Of a DNA stretch of 40,928 bases, positions 23,156 through 31,875 are shown in pieces. The position numbers and the translations under genes were made by a program. The notes under the pieces were generated by a model, which saw only the letters and a program-made list of their open reading frames with translations, made no database searches and was not told the DNA's origin. The stretch is from JANNYA01 sp031422315. Its GTDB lineage: Bacteria > Pseudomonadota > Gammaproteobacteria > Xanthomonadales > SZUA-5. Within the stretch, counting starts at the first letter, position 1, and each line of letters opens with the position of its first letter. Where the stretch lies: positions 1 to 40,928 of the forward strand of contig JANOQN010000082.1 of assembly GCA_031422315.1 (NCBI GenBank), in the 5' to 3' direction.

Positions 23156-23836
23156 ATGCGCGTTTTGATCGTAGAAGATGAAGCCCCACTGCGAGAAACC
23201 CTCGCCGCACGTATGCAACGCGAAGGATTCGCCGTCGACACCGCTAGTGACGGCGAAGAAGCCATTTATATGGGCAAAGAAGTGCCGTTTGACATTGTCA
23301 TTGTCGATTTAGGCCTGCCAAAGCTTTCGGGCATTGAAGTGGTCAAGCGCTTACGCGAAGCACAACGGCGCTACCCAATTCTTATATTAACCGCGCGTTC
23401 CAGCTGGCAAGACAAGGTTGAAGGCTTAAAAAGCGGCGCGGATGACTATTTAGTCAAGCCATTCCATATTGAGGAGCTGTTAGCGCGTGTGAATGCGCTG
23501 GTTCGGCGCTCGGCAGGCTGGAGCAAACCGGTACTGGAATGCGGCCCGGTCGCGATGGATACTACCGCGCAAACCGTGAGCGTCAGCGGCGCGCTGATCG
23601 ATTTAACCAGCTACGAATACAAAGTCTTGGAATATTTGATGCTGCACGCGGGAGAATTGGTCAGCAAAGGCGATTTAACCGAGCATATCTACGAGCAAGA
23701 TTTTGATCGCGACAGCAACGTGATCGAAGTATTCATTGGTCGATTGCGTAAAAAATTAGATTCCGACGGTGCGCTCAAGCCTATTGAAACGGTGCGCGGA
23801 CGCGGCTATCGGTTTGCCATTCCCCGCACGCCATAA
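23156..23836 (+). CDS. phoP: PhoP-like response regulator
   Basis: A 226-aa OmpR/PhoB-class regulator. Acidic pocket residues are in VEDEAP, the phospho-acceptor is Asp51 (IVIVDLGLPKLSG), and the conserved lysine is Lys101 (ADDYLVKPFH). The winged-helix domain has LTSYEYKVLEYLMLHAGELVSKGDL and the recognition helix DSNVIEVFIGRLRKKLD, then ETVRGRGYRF. HIEELLARVNALVRRSAG and the partner's sequence fit the PhoP group, which answers low magnesium, acid and cationic peptides in related bacteria. The start codon abuts the stop of the PepSY gene with no gap. The stimulus in this organism is inferred, not shown. Confidence 0.88.
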   Translation: MRVLIVEDEAPLRETLAARMQREGFAVDTASDGEEAIYMGKEVPFDIVIVDLGLPKLSGIEVVKRLREAQRRYPILILTARSSWQDKVEGLKSGADDYLVKPFHIEELLARVNALVRRSAGWSKPVLECGPVAMDTTAQTVSVSGALIDLTSYEYKVLEYLMLHAGELVSKGDLTEHIYEQDFDRDSNVIEVFIGRLRKKLDSDGALKPIETVRGRGYRFAIPRTP

Positions 23837-23873
23837 GATAGTCTCAGGTTAGTTTCCGGCAGACCGCGCAGCA

Positions 23874-25250
23874 ATGCCGGGCAGGCCCTTTTCGATTGCA
23901 TCACGGCTGACGCTTGCCAGTATCGTGGTGCTTGTACTGTTTTTGTACTTGACTACCGCCGCGCTTGAACGCGCATTTGAGCGCAGCGCAGTGCAAAGCA
24001 TCCAGCAGCGCCTTAAATCTTATTTTTATTCGCTTCTGCAAGAAAGCGACGTCAACGTCAAAGGCAAGCTATTGCTTCCCGAGTTTATGCCGGATCCGGA
24101 TTTCGACCGGCTCGGTTCTGGGCTTTATGCTGCCGTTTCCGGACCGGACACCGAGTGGCGATCACCCTCTGCGCTCGGTCGCGATTTGCCGTTTAACGAA
24201 GCCATGGCACCCGGCGAACTACGCTTTGAAGGCCCGCTAAAATCTTCGGTAGGCAACGTGTATTTGCTCAGGCACGGCGTGGTATTCGAGGGCCATGAAG
24301 AGCGCCCGTTCACTTATTTTGTAGCCATCCATGAATCTTCTCTGGTCAAACAAAAGCAAGCGTTTCGCGGTACTTTAATTCGCTATTTAGGCAGTTTTGG
24401 CGTGCTCATGTTGCTGGCACAAGGTATTTTGTTACATTTTAGCCTTCGGCCTTTGCGAAGTTTAGCGAGCGATTTGACCGAAGTTGAGCAAGGCCACACG
24501 GAGGAGCTCACCGCGCCATATCCGAGCGAATTGACCGGGCTAACAGGGAGTTTTAATCAGATTATTCGCTCCGAACGAATCAACTTAAAGCGCCATCGCG
24601 ACACTCTGGGCGATCTAGCCCACAGCCTAAAAACGCCGCTTGCAATCATGCGCGGATTATTAGAAAACGCCGATCAGCTGGGCCCGCTGAAATCCGGCAC
24701 GGAAGAGCAAGTCAACCGCATGAACGCGATTGTGGCCTATCAGCTGGCAAGAGCCGCATCGAGCGGACACAAAACGTTCGCCGCGCCGATAGAGATTGAC
24801 GCAAACGCCGAAGAAATCGTGCGCAGCCTTGAAAAGGTTTACGCGAGTCGAGGCGTACTGTGTGAGTTCGAACTAGATGAAAACGCCAGATTTCATGGCG
24901 AGCTGGGCGACTTGATGGAAGTGATGGGCAATTTGCTCGACAACGGCTTCAAATGGGCCAAATCCAAAGTGTTGTTGACCACAAAGAGCCTGGGCGGCTC
25001 AAAGGGCTCAAAGACGCGCCGCGCGGGCGTCGAAATTTGCGTAGAAGACGATGGCCCCGGCATTCCCGAAGACAAAATCGACAGCCTGCTAGTGCGCGGC
25101 ATTCGCGGCGATGAACAAGTGCAAGGCCACGGCATCGGGCTATCGACCGTCAGCAACGTGATTGACAGCTATGAAGGCCAGCTCAAAATTGACCGCTCAC
25201 CCGAACTAGGTGGCGCGCGCTTTAGAGCGATATTCCCAGCGCTAGAGTAG
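23874..25250 (+). CDS. phoQ: PhoQ-like sensor histidine kinase
   Basis: A 458-aa inner-membrane kinase. Two transmembrane helices are visible, at about 12-33 and 168-190, enclosing a periplasmic sensor of about 135 residues. A HAMP-like stretch (LRPLRSLASDLTEVEQG) follows. The H-box is DLAHSLKTPLAIMRGLLENA with phospho-His250, a form typical of PhoQ. The ATPase domain has the N-box GNLLDNGFKWAK, the G1 box EDDGPGIPE and the G2 box GHGIGLSTV. Acidic residues in the sensor domain are present but not concentrated in one patch, so magnesium sensing is not assured. It forms an operon with the PepSY gene and phoP, 37 bp downstream of the latter. Confidence 0.88.
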   Translation: MPGRPFSIASRLTLASIVVLVLFLYLTTAALERAFERSAVQSIQQRLKSYFYSLLQESDVNVKGKLLLPEFMPDPDFDRLGSGLYAAVSGPDTEWRSPSALGRDLPFNEAMAPGELRFEGPLKSSVGNVYLLRHGVVFEGHEERPFTYFVAIHESSLVKQKQAFRGTLIRYLGSFGVLMLLAQGILLHFSLRPLRSLASDLTEVEQGHTEELTAPYPSELTGLTGSFNQIIRSERINLKRHRDTLGDLAHSLKTPLAIMRGLLENADQLGPLKSGTEEQVNRMNAIVAYQLARAASSGHKTFAAPIEIDANAEEIVRSLEKVYASRGVLCEFELDENARFHGELGDLMEVMGNLLDNGFKWAKSKVLLTTKSLGGSKGSKTRRAGVEICVEDDGPGIPEDKIDSLLVRGIRGDEQVQGHGIGLSTVSNVIDSYEGQLKIDRSPELGGARFRAIFPALE

Positions 25251-25310
25251 CGTTGCCTTCCGATGGCTCTAAACGCTGCGCAGGTTTGGCGCTAATCCGA
25301 AAGGAACACC

Positions 25311-27140
25311 ATGGAAACTGACCAAACGTCCGCTGTAATCATAGAAATTGCTAAACCTGCGGCGATTCAAAAAAGCCCGATTCGCACGCTGCTGCCGTAT
25401 TTGTGGCGCTATCGCGGGCGCGTCGCGCTTATTTTGCTACTGCTGTGTGTTGCCAAAGTCGCCAATTTGGGTATTCCTCTTACTTTTAAACACATTGTTG
25501 ATTCGTTTGACCCGAAGCTGGCCACGCTAACGGTGCCGCTGGCTTTGCTGCTGGCTTACGGCGCGCTGCGGCTAACCGCGAGTCTGTTTGGTGAGCTGCG
25601 CGGCATCTTATTTGCCGTCATTGCCACCCGCGCTCGGCGTGAAGCAGCGCTCGGTGTGTTCCAGCATTTGCACAAACTCAGTTTGAAATTCCACTTAGAT
25701 CGGCAAACCGGCGGTATTAGCCGGGCGATTGAAAAAGGCACCGGCAGTATTGAGGATTTTTTGCACTACACCACCGTTACCATCGTGCCGACGCTGCTGG
25801 AAATCAGCTTGGCACTAGGCTGGCTGCTGTGGTTTTACCCGCCAAAATTCGCGATTGTCACGCTAATTACGCTGGCAACTTACATCGCAGTTACGTTGAA
25901 AATCACCGATTGGCGCACGCGCTACTACCGGGAAATGAATGTGCAGGATCAAAAGGCAAATCAAGTCGCGGTGGATAGCCTTTTGAATTATGAAACCGTC
26001 AAGTATTTTTCCAATGAGGCGTTTGAATCGCAGCGCTTAGATACCGAACTGGCGCGCTATGAAGTAGCGGCACGCAAAAGCTGGACCACCCTCACGCTGC
26101 TCAATACCAGCCAAACCTGCACAATTGCACTCGGTTTAACCGCGCTGATGAGCATGGCGGCTATAGAAGTCAGCAGCAAAAACATGACGGTCGGCGATCT
26201 GGTGCTAGTCAATGCGCTGATGCTGCAACTCTTCGTGCCGCTCGGGTTTTTAGGCATGATGTATCGCAACGTCAAGCAATCACTAACGGATATGGAGCGC
26301 ATGTTCGGGCTACTGGACGAACCACTCGCAGTCAAAGATAACGAAGCAGCGCAAGATTTGCAGGTCAGCGCAGGCAAGATTGAGTTTGTAAACGTCAGCT
26401 TTAGCTACGACCCGCGCCGTGAGGTACTTAAAAATGTCAGCTTTATCGTGCCACCCGGCAAAAACATCGCAATTGTTGGCCCGAGCGGCGCTGGTAAAAG
26501 CACGCTGGCCAGATTATTGTTTCGTTTTTATGATGTCAGCGCTGGCAGCATATTGATTGACGGGCAGGATATTCGCGAAGTGCGTCAAGATAACCTGCGC
26601 CGCGCGATTGGCATCGTTCCGCAAGATACCGTGCTGTTTAACGAATCCATCTATTTCAATATCGCTTACGGCAAGCCGAGCGCCAGCGAAGCGCAGATCC
26701 ACGAGGCTGCAAAAGCCGCACAAATTCACGACTTTATCGCCGGCTTGCCAGATGGCTACCAAAGCCAAGTCGGTGAGCGCGGCTTGAAGCTATCGGGCGG
26801 TGAAAAACAGCGCGTCGCAATTGCTAGGGCGCTGCTAAAAGCGCCGCCGATTTTGCTGCTGGATGAAGCCACTAGCGCACTTGATAGCCACACCGAACGG
26901 GCCATTCAAGCGCAGCTAGAAGATATTGCAAAAGGCCGTAGCACACTGACGGTCGCGCATCGGCTTTCGACGGTGGTCAATGCTGATCAAATTCTGGTGC
27001 TGGTGGATGGTGAAGTCGCCGAACGTGGCACGCACGCTGAATTAATCGCGCAAAACACTCGCTACGCGCAGATGTGGGCCTTGCAGCAAGCGCAATCGCA
27101 GGATGCGGAATTGACGGCTGGTGGGCTTACGATCATCTAG
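25311..27140 (+). CDS. ATM1/HMT1-type ABC exporter
   Basis: A 609-aa half-transporter with a six-helix membrane domain (about 25-330) fused to an ATPase (about 350-590); it should work as a homodimer. Walker A is GPSGAGKST at 390-398. Q-loop IVPQDTVLFNESI, signature LSGGEKQRVAIARAL, Walker B ILLLDEATSALD and the H-loop VAHRLSTV follow. HLHKLSLKFHLDRQTGGISRAIEKGT and VDSLLNYETVKYFSNEAFE are strongly characteristic of the ATM1/HMT group. That group exports glutathione-linked metal or sulfur compounds. AAAGGAACACC precedes ATG at 25311. It follows phoQ by 60 bp and may be part of the same transcript. Confidence 0.93.
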   Translation: METDQTSAVIIEIAKPAAIQKSPIRTLLPYLWRYRGRVALILLLLCVAKVANLGIPLTFKHIVDSFDPKLATLTVPLALLLAYGALRLTASLFGELRGILFAVIATRARREAALGVFQHLHKLSLKFHLDRQTGGISRAIEKGTGSIEDFLHYTTVTIVPTLLEISLALGWLLWFYPPKFAIVTLITLATYIAVTLKITDWRTRYYREMNVQDQKANQVAVDSLLNYETVKYFSNEAFESQRLDTELARYEVAARKSWTTLTLLNTSQTCTIALGLTALMSMAAIEVSSKNMTVGDLVLVNALMLQLFVPLGFLGMMYRNVKQSLTDMERMFGLLDEPLAVKDNEAAQDLQVSAGKIEFVNVSFSYDPRREVLKNVSFIVPPGKNIAIVGPSGAGKSTLARLLFRFYDVSAGSILIDGQDIREVRQDNLRRAIGIVPQDTVLFNESIYFNIAYGKPSASEAQIHEAAKAAQIHDFIAGLPDGYQSQVGERGLKLSGGEKQRVAIARALLKAPPILLLDEATSALDSHTERAIQAQLEDIAKGRSTLTVAHRLSTVVNADQILVLVDGEVAERGTHAELIAQNTRYAQMWALQQAQSQDAELTAGGLTII

Positions 27141-27224
27141 GTGGCAACTGCACAGCATGCTCAACTACTTTGAATTAGACTTCAGCCTGCGGGCCAATCG
27201 GCCCAATGACCTATAGGCTCAATT

Positions 27225-29132
27225 GTGAAAGCAGTGCGTTCGGTATCAGCAGCAAAACCAGCTAGTGATTGGAGCATCGAAAAAGCTCGGCAGATGTACA
27301 ACATCGGACATTGGGCGGATGGCTATTTTGACGTCAATGAAAAAGGTGAGCTCATCGCCATGCCAACCAACGATCCGGCGCTTGCGGTTTCGCTGCCAGA
27401 AGTCATTCAGGCGGCGCGCAAACAGGGTTTGCGCAGCCCATTGCTGGTGCGCTTCACTGATATTTTGGGTGATCGCCTCAAGCGCATGCAGCAGGCCTTC
27501 GCGAAAGCTAGCGCTGATCATAAATTCGAAGGCGGCTACTGTGCGATTTTTCCGATTAAGGTGAATCAGCAATCCAGCGTGGTCAGTGAATTAGTGCGGC
27601 ACGGCAATACCGAATTTGGCTTAGAAGCCGGCTCCAAGCCGGAGCTTATGGCTGTGCTGGCAATGAGTCCGGGCGGTTTGGTGATCTGCAACGGCTACAA
27701 AGATCGGGAATACATTCGCCTTGCCCTGATTGGCATCAAGCTTGGTTTGCAGATTTTTATCGTGATCGAAAAAGCCAATGAGCTGGAATACGTGATCGAA
27801 GAATCCAAAGCGCTCGGCGTGCGGCCGCTTCTAGGCGTGCGGGTGCGGCTTGCCAGTTTAGGTGCGGGTAAATGGCAAAACACCGGCGGCGATAAAGCTA
27901 AGTTTGGTTTACTACCGAATCAACTATTGCAGCTCTCAAGCGATTTGAAGGCCGCTGGTTTGAGCGATTGCTTAAATTTGCTGCACTTTCATATGGGTTC
28001 GCAAATATCCAACGTGCGCGATATTGCTAACGGCATGCGTGAAGCCGTGCGCTATTTTGCCGAACTGACCAAACTTGGGCATCCGATTCGCTACATTGAC
28101 TCTGGCGGCGGGCTGGCGGTTGATTATGAAGGCACGCGCACGCGCAGCGATTGCTCGATGAACTACGGCTTGAATCAATACGCCAACACGATTGTGCAAG
28201 CGGTTTTTGAGTGCTGCGCGGAAAATAATCTGCCGCACCCGCGCCTGTTAACTGAAGCAGGGCGTGCCATGACCGCTCACCACGCGGTGCTTATTGCAGA
28301 TGTTACCGCCGTTGAGCAAACCAGCCTAGGCCAGGGTGATATTGACGTCTCGAATTCCAAACCCACGCTCAAGCATCTAAAGCAGTTGCACGATCAGCTA
28401 TCTGGGCGTAGTGCGCAAGATGCTCATCAAGAAGCACTGCACCATCATTCTGAAGGTTTGAGTTTGTTTTCGCAGGGCAGTTTTTCGCTAACCGAGCGCG
28501 CGCAGCTGGACGAGCTTTTCTATGCAATCTTGCAGCGCTTGCGGGCGCAGCTGCGGCCAGAAATTCGCAGCGAACGTGCGCTGCTAGAAGAATTGAATGA
28601 CAAGCTGGCCGACAAATATTTTAGCAATTTTTCGGTATTTCAATCTGTGCCAGATGTGTGGGCACTGGAGCAAATTTTTCCGATCATGCCGCTGAATCGC
28701 TTAGATGAACGCCCAACGCGGCGCGGCGTGCTGGAAGATTTGACCTGCGATTCGGACGGCAGAATTGATCGCTATGTAGATTCCGAAGGCGTCGAAACCT
28801 CGCTGCCTTTGCACGCACTCAATGAGCAAACTTACTATCTTGGCTTATTTTTAGTGGGCGCATATCAAGAAACACTGGGCGATATGCACAATTTGTTTGG
28901 CGATACCGATTCGGTCAACGTGGTACTAACAAAGACCGGCTGGGAGCTGCAGCGCCCGCAAGAGGGCGACACCACCTTGGATTTACTGCGCTATGTCGGC
29001 TATGACGACGACAAGCTGCGGCGCAGCTATCGCGCCCGCATTGCGGCAGCCAATTTGCCAGCGGATGAGGGTAAACGTATCTCTGAAGCGCTCGAAAGCG
29101 GGCTTTCTGGGTATACGTATTTGGCTCACTAG
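27225..29132 (+). CDS. speA: Biosynthetic arginine decarboxylase
   Basis: A 635-aa PLP enzyme of the alanine-racemase/ODC fold that turns arginine into agmatine, the first step of polyamine synthesis by the agmatine route. The PLP lysine lies in CAIFPIKVNQQSSVV. HFHMGSQISNVRDI and the TEAGRAMTAHHAVL block line the active site. The C-terminal catalytic cysteine region is DLTCDSDGRIDRYVDSEG. Length is near that of E. coli SpeA. Start is GTG at 27225, with poor ribosome-binding sequence before it. A small hairpin (GGGCC-AATC-GGCCC, 27191-27204) lies just upstream. No agmatinase or agmatine deiminase is in the window. It converges on the S9 peptidase gene. Confidence 0.96.
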   Translation: MKAVRSVSAAKPASDWSIEKARQMYNIGHWADGYFDVNEKGELIAMPTNDPALAVSLPEVIQAARKQGLRSPLLVRFTDILGDRLKRMQQAFAKASADHKFEGGYCAIFPIKVNQQSSVVSELVRHGNTEFGLEAGSKPELMAVLAMSPGGLVICNGYKDREYIRLALIGIKLGLQIFIVIEKANELEYVIEESKALGVRPLLGVRVRLASLGAGKWQNTGGDKAKFGLLPNQLLQLSSDLKAAGLSDCLNLLHFHMGSQISNVRDIANGMREAVRYFAELTKLGHPIRYIDSGGGLAVDYEGTRTRSDCSMNYGLNQYANTIVQAVFECCAENNLPHPRLLTEAGRAMTAHHAVLIADVTAVEQTSLGQGDIDVSNSKPTLKHLKQLHDQLSGRSAQDAHQEALHHHSEGLSLFSQGSFSLTERAQLDELFYAILQRLRAQLRPEIRSERALLEELNDKLADKYFSNFSVFQSVPDVWALEQIFPIMPLNRLDERPTRRGVLEDLTCDSDGRIDRYVDSEGVETSLPLHALNEQTYYLGLFLVGAYQETLGDMHNLFGDTDSVNVVLTKTGWELQRPQEGDTTLDLLRYVGYDDDKLRRSYRARIAAANLPADEGKRISEALESGLSGYTYLAH

Positions 29133-29179
29133 CGTTTGGGCTATTGAGAAACTAGGTCAGTTGGCTGTTGCTAGTTGTT

Positions 29180-29204
29180 GTATCGGATGCGTCAAACCCG
29201 ATAC
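29180..29204. repeat. Hairpin between convergent speA and S9 peptidase
   Basis: GTATCGG and CCGATAC form a perfect 7-bp stem around an 11-nt loop in the 92-bp convergent gap. No T-run follows on either strand, so termination here would be Rho-dependent or weak. Confidence 0.35.
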
Positions 29205-29224
29205 CGGTTGGGATGAAAATCAAA

Positions 29225-31294
29225 TCATTCCGGCTTCGGCCCATTGTGCTCAAGCAGCCATTTTTCGACTTCGCCATACCAAAACACTGAATTCTGTGGC
29301 TTGAGCACCCAATGATTTTCATTAGGAAAGTAAATAAATCGGCTTGGCACGCCTTTCATCAGCAGCGTTTGATAAAGCTCCATCCCATGATTGACCGGCA
29401 CGCGCTGATCGATTTGCCCATGGATGACTAGCGTGGGTGTTTTGAAATTTGCCGCGCCATAATGCGGGGAATTGCGGCGCATCACTGCCTCATTGCCCGG
29501 CTCCCAAAACCCGCCAAAGCGCGGAATTTGGGTGGCGAAATCGGCGGCGTATTGGGTGTATAGATTATAGACAGCGGCGTGCGCAATCAGCGTTCTAAAC
29601 GGGTGCTCGCGCCCCAGAATAGCGCTGGTCAAATAGCCACCGTAGCTGCCGCCGCCGGCCGCCATGCGATCTTTATCAATCCAAGATTGTGCGGCAAAAT
29701 ATTCGGCGGCTTTGATCACATCTTGATAGGGTTGCTCGGCCCATTCTGGATTAATCGAATCGGTAAATTTCTGCCCAAAGCCGCTGCTGCCGTGAAAGTT
29801 CGGCCACGCAGTAACATAACCCCAGCTGGCAAATACCTGCGCATTCCAGCGAAAGGTCATGCTGTTGGTGGTGCCATTGTGCGGACCGCCGTGGATCAGC
29901 ATAAACAGCGGATATTTCTTAGCACGATCAAACCCAGGCGGGTAGTTCACCCACATTTGAATATCCGCGCCGTTCGCACCTTGGTAGGTGACGGATTCAA
30001 AGGTGCCGAGCGCGGTTTGACTGAGCAATGAGTCATTAGTGCTTGAGAGCTTTGTGGCGGAACCGTTTCGGGTATTAATCGACACCAATGTTGGCGGCTC
30101 GTTAAAGCTCTGTCGTAAGCCGACCAGCGCGCCACTTCCTGCTAAGCTGAGCGCGCTGAACGAGGATTCGCCGGTGATTTTGCGCGGCTTGCCTGAAATG
30201 GGCAGCTCATAAACGCGGGTAGTTCCGGCATCGTCAATTGCTGCATAGAGCCGTTTGCTGTCGCTCGCCCAGTGCATGGCATCCGCGCTGCGATCCCAGT
30301 CTGAGTGTAGCTCGGTAGTAACGGCGCTTTTGCGAGCAAATAGCATCAGCCGATTTTTATCAGCATAAAAGCCCTTGATACGCTGCTGCAAAAAGCTTAG
30401 GTAGCTACCATCTGGACTGTAGAGCGGAGCGGAATCTTCGGCTAGATTGTCAATCGTGATATTCACCGGCTTGCTATCGGAATCGTCCAGCGCCAAGGTA
30501 AACACATCGCTATTGGATGCCTCACGCGCCGGGTTTGAATCGGCAACGAACGCCAGCTGCTTACCATCAGGGGCAATGGCATACAGCGTGTCGGTGCCTT
30601 GCACAGCGCTGCGTGGCAGCTGCAAGCCGCTGCTTCCAGTCAAATTTGCCACTGCTGGCGGCGCATCATTGGCACCCGCAACGTCAACGGCGAAGACGTG
30701 AAACTGGCGCTCATCTAAGTACTGATCCCAAGCCGTTACCGGACCGGCATCCCAAACGCGGCCAGTCATTTTGCTGGCCGCGCGCTCGTCAATGCGCTTT
30801 TGTTGCTCCGCCAGCGGCAGGTCGACAAAAATACGCGAGACAAACGCAATGCGTTGACTATCTTTGAACCATTTCGGGCTCTGTACGCCAGTCGCAAGAT
30901 TAGTCAAGCGGCGCGCCTCACCACCATCAAGCGGCATGAGATAAAGCTGCGGCGCTTTGTCATCGCCGCGCTGGGCCACAAACGCTACAGATTTGCTATC
31001 CGGGCTAAACGTTGGCGCGCTTTCGTTACTGGCATCGCTGGTAAAAGCACGCTCCACGCTGGCATCGGTGTGCCACAGCCAAAGGTCAGTCACGGTTTTA
31101 TCTTCCGCTAGCACATAACGGCTAATCGGGGCGATGACACGCTTGCCATCGGGTGAAATACTCGGATTACCAATGCGCTGAATTTGCCAATTGCGCTCAG
31201 CGGTGAACGGTTGTGGCTCAGCTGCGTGTAGGTCAGGCAGCGCCGCGCAAGTGATGCAGAGCAACCAAATCTTTGGAGAAAATGAGAATGACAT
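29225..31294 (-). CDS. Exported S9-family prolyl oligopeptidase-like protein
   Basis: A 689-aa secreted serine peptidase of family S9, acylaminoacyl-peptidase/DPP type. The signal peptide MSFSFSPKIWLLCITCAALP ends at about DLHA before AEPQPF. Residues about 40-420 hold repeated PD40/beta-propeller blades (ISPDGKRVIAP, FSPDSKSVAFVAQRGD, YSPDGSYLSFLQQ). The C-terminal alpha/beta-hydrolase domain has nucleophile Ser550 in GGGSYGGYLTSA, the acid in VIHGQIDQRVP and the His in FPNENHWVLKP. The frame is open for 102 codons further upstream, but that part has no likeness to the family and would bury the signal peptide. ATG at 31294 is therefore used. It acts in the periplasm or outside, trimming peptides after proline or hydrophobic residues. 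Confidence 0.93.
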   Translation of the reverse strand: MSFSFSPKIWLLCITCAALPDLHAAEPQPFTAERNWQIQRIGNPSISPDGKRVIAPISRYVLAEDKTVTDLWLWHTDASVERAFTSDASNESAPTFSPDSKSVAFVAQRGDDKAPQLYLMPLDGGEARRLTNLATGVQSPKWFKDSQRIAFVSRIFVDLPLAEQQKRIDERAASKMTGRVWDAGPVTAWDQYLDERQFHVFAVDVAGANDAPPAVANLTGSSGLQLPRSAVQGTDTLYAIAPDGKQLAFVADSNPAREASNSDVFTLALDDSDSKPVNITIDNLAEDSAPLYSPDGSYLSFLQQRIKGFYADKNRLMLFARKSAVTTELHSDWDRSADAMHWASDSKRLYAAIDDAGTTRVYELPISGKPRKITGESSFSALSLAGSGALVGLRQSFNEPPTLVSINTRNGSATKLSSTNDSLLSQTALGTFESVTYQGANGADIQMWVNYPPGFDRAKKYPLFMLIHGGPHNGTTNSMTFRWNAQVFASWGYVTAWPNFHGSSGFGQKFTDSINPEWAEQPYQDVIKAAEYFAAQSWIDKDRMAAGGGSYGGYLTSAILGREHPFRTLIAHAAVYNLYTQYAADFATQIPRFGGFWEPGNEAVMRRNSPHYGAANFKTPTLVIHGQIDQRVPVNHGMELYQTLLMKGVPSRFIYFPNENHWVLKPQNSVFWYGEVEKWLLEHNGPKPE

Positions 31295-31501
31295 AAGAGC
31301 GGCTCGGTGTAGTAGTGTGATTCGATGATCCCGCAAACTACCCGCGCTGACAATCGCAATGGTGTTGGATCGCGCATTTGCCCAGCGCGCATGAAAAATG
31401 GCCGTTGAAATTAGGCCCGTTTGAATCCACTCTTGAACCAGTCTTCGTGAGGTTGTGGGCGATAGACGGCAACCCTTCGACAAAATTATAGGCTCGACAA
31501 T

Positions 31502-31813
31502 ATGCAATCTAAATCCGAATCCATCCAAATAACTGACACTGATCGTGCTCGCGCCTTTGATCGCTTGCTGCAACATTTGCGCGACAATCCAGCCGTGCAA
31601 AATATTGACATGATGAATTTGGCCGGCTTTTGCCGGAACTGCTTAAGTACATGGCTGAGCGAAGCTGCCGCAGAATCTGGGCGAGTTTTAAGCAAGCCCG
31701 ATGCGCGCGCGTTCGTCTACGGCATGCCGTTTGAAGATTGGAAAGTGCGGCACCAGCGTGAAGCTCAGCCTGAACAGCTAAAGGCATTTGCCGGGGTAAA
31801 GCCGAACCACTGA
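31502..31813 (+). CDS. DUF1244 protein
   Basis: A 103-aa cytoplasmic protein of the DUF1244 family (conserved in proteobacteria, function not known to me). The diagnostic core is ALDR-type helix then HLRDNPAVQNIDMMNLAGFCRNCLSTWL. It continues with VYGMPFEDWKVRHQREA and PEQLKAF. The two cysteines (CRNC) might bind metal or form a disulfide. It is divergent from the S9 peptidase gene and 62 bp before the class III aminotransferase gene, so the two could be one transcript. ATG at 31502 has no strong ribosome binding site. Confidence 0.9.
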   Translation: MQSKSESIQITDTDRARAFDRLLQHLRDNPAVQNIDMMNLAGFCRNCLSTWLSEAAAESGRVLSKPDARAFVYGMPFEDWKVRHQREAQPEQLKAFAGVKPNH

Positions 31814-31875
31814 GTGGGCTTTCAAGCGGTGCGCGGGTTAAACTATCGCTCTTAAACCCAACCGCGACAAATCCC

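Noticed and set aside
31295..31600. 102-codon N-terminal extension of the S9 peptidase
   Set aside because: It would place the signal peptide in the middle of the protein and overlaps the divergent DUF1244 gene.
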